Below are positions 63,083-64,000 of a DNA stretch of 64,000 nucleotides, piece after piece (positions within the stretch are counted from its first letter, which is position 1; each line of letters opens with the position of its first letter). The notes below the pieces were generated by a model. That model saw only the letters and a program-made list of their open reading frames with translations. It was not told the DNA's origin and did not search any database. This stretch comes from Bacillota bacterium (GTDB lineage: Bacteria > Bacillota > Sulfobacillia > JACIYH01). The DNA lies in contig JASEFA010000008.1 of NCBI GenBank assembly GCA_030019365.1, positions 53,397 through 117,396 on the forward strand, written 5' to 3'. A program made the translations under genes and the position numbers.

Positions 63083-63767
63083 TCACAGGTACTGGCCGGT
63101 CCCGGCAGGCAGCAGGCGCACGTTCACAAGGCCAAACAGACCAGCGGAGAAGGCCGCTGCACTCGCCCCCAGGGCCATCGACACCTGCCGGTACAGATCA
63201 AGGAGCCCGAGCAGCGTCCTCAACGGCCCCAGCTTGGCTCGCAGCCCGGCTGCGTACCAGGAGAGGTCCCGGCCCGGAGACAACTCCAGTAACCGGGCGG
63301 CAACGGCCGCACTCACCTCGCGGGCCACTTCCTGCGCGCGGTGCACCCACCGCGTCACCGTCCGCGCCGTCACGCAGCCCACCCCCGGGGGCCGCCACCA
63401 TCTGGGCCACCTGGGTAAGCGGTAGACCCCGCCCCAGGTGCAGGCGTATGGCTGCTTCGCGGACACAGGTCAGGAACTGGGCGTGGGGCCGTAGAAAGGG
63501 AGGAAGCAGGCTCACGGTGAGGCGGCAGTCCGGGCACCGTAGACGGTAAATGGGAAGCCAGAACCTTTGCGTGCGTGTCGCCACCCAGCGGTGAAAGGAG
63601 CCATGTTGCCACATCCGCCGGCCGCAGTTGGGGCAATTCGCGAGCACCCGCGGACTACGGCAGCCCCATTCACGCAGATACCGCTTGACGGTATTCGCCA
63701 GAGGTAGTACCCTAGCCGTGGTGTTGTGGCGCGGACCCCCTGGGGAATCGGCCAGCGAAGCCCACAC
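63083..63767 (-). pseudogene. Frameshifted zinc-ribbon transposon-associated protein (DUF6431-like)
   Basis: First part, from GTG 63767: TVKRYLREWGCRSPRV, NCPNCGRRMWQHGSFHRWV, IYRLRCPDCRLTVSLLPPFL, RPHAQFLTCVREAAIRLHLG, RGLPLTQVAQMVAA. Around 63390, at a C5G5 run, the frame shifts and the match continues as VGCVTARTVTRWVHRAQEVA, then AAVAARLLELSPGRDLSWYA to the stop at 63083. Two CxxC pairs plus an HTH (RTVTRWVHRA). Combined length about 228 residues. Proteins of this kind accompany insertion elements; the indel may be real decay or a sequencing error in the homopolymer. Confidence 0.65.
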
Positions 63768-64000
63768 CAGGGGGTCTACCCTTTCACCCCCACCCGGAAA
63801 GTCATACCCTACCCAACTACGACAGAACTCTCTCTTTCCCTCTTCTTACCGCCAGCAAGATGGAGCAGGGTTCCCTAAATCAGTGTTAAATACCCCGGGC
63901 AGAAACATCCACCAAGGGCCACAGCTCCCAAAAACTGAGTTTATACGTAAGCGTCAAATAGCGCCCACCTCCGAGAACGCCCGAGGTGAACATCACCAGA
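63768..64000. other. Right edge of the window, no gene
   Basis: No coding frame or RNA gene recognised. Composition is lower in GC than the rest, as is typical next to insertion elements. Confidence 0.4.

Overview
The window is a GC-rich bacterial chromosome segment, almost certainly from a spore-forming Bacillota (Firmicutes). The evidence is the germination protease gpr facing an alpha/beta-type small acid-soluble spore protein gene, spoVS, an unlisted SpoVM micro-gene, FapR, RemA, PrkC/PrpC, YlbL, YceD, RsgA, FakA and an Asp23 protein. The gene order matches known Bacillus/Clostridium clusters: ylqF-rnhB, rpsP-khpA-rimM-trmD-rplS, rnc-smc-ftsY, rpe-spoVM-rpmB-asp23-fakA-recG, and yicC-remA-gmk-rpoZ-coaBC-priA-def-fmt-rsmB-prpC-prkC-rsgA-rpe. 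GTG and TTG starts and end-to-end or 1-4 nt overlapping genes are very common, so many starts were set by Shine-Dalgarno spacing rather than by the longest frame. No rRNA, tRNA or CRISPR array was seen. Genus cannot be fixed from the sequence alone.

Layout. 1-5 kb (minus strand): glyA (cut by the window edge), comM/yifB, a PHP phosphoesterase, rnhB and ylqF behind a good promoter. 5-10.3 kb: a compact type IV pilus/ComG-like operon (pilin, inner-membrane platform, short ATPase) ending in an unusual 894-residue prepilin fused to a Kelch propeller. 10.3-20.6 kb: yraN, rlmH, lepB, the ribosome/SRP cluster, smc and spoVS. 20.6-29.2 kb: rnc, fatty-acid initiation genes under FapR (without plsX or fabG), rpmF, yceD, ylbL, coaD, rsmD. 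29.3-36.8 kb: spore genes gpr and ssp, then recG, fakA, asp23, rpmB, hslO, spoVM. 36.8-52.3 kb: one long minus-strand run of housekeeping genes from dapF down to rpe, including a peptide deformylase/formyltransferase fusion and a PriA without a recognisable Walker A motif.

At about 54.17 kb this conserved order stops abruptly inside an ABC-transporter ATPase gene that has lost its 5' end. From there to 64 kb the DNA is accessory and partly decayed: a frameshifted, repeat-containing stretch, an unrecognised HTH regulator divergent from a chimeric pseudogene (permease start joined to the end of an opine-dehydrogenase-type protein), a peptide/opine-type ABC importer (binding lipoprotein and two permeases, no ATPases), a cytoplasmic class-A beta-lactamase-fold serine hydrolase, and two broken insertion-sequence genes.

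Functional view: most of the window builds ribosomes, exports proteins, makes fatty-acid and peptidoglycan precursors, and supports sporulation. The pilus operon next to comM suggests DNA uptake or adhesion. The 55-62 kb locus looks like a partly deleted system for importing and processing a peptide- or opine-like solute.
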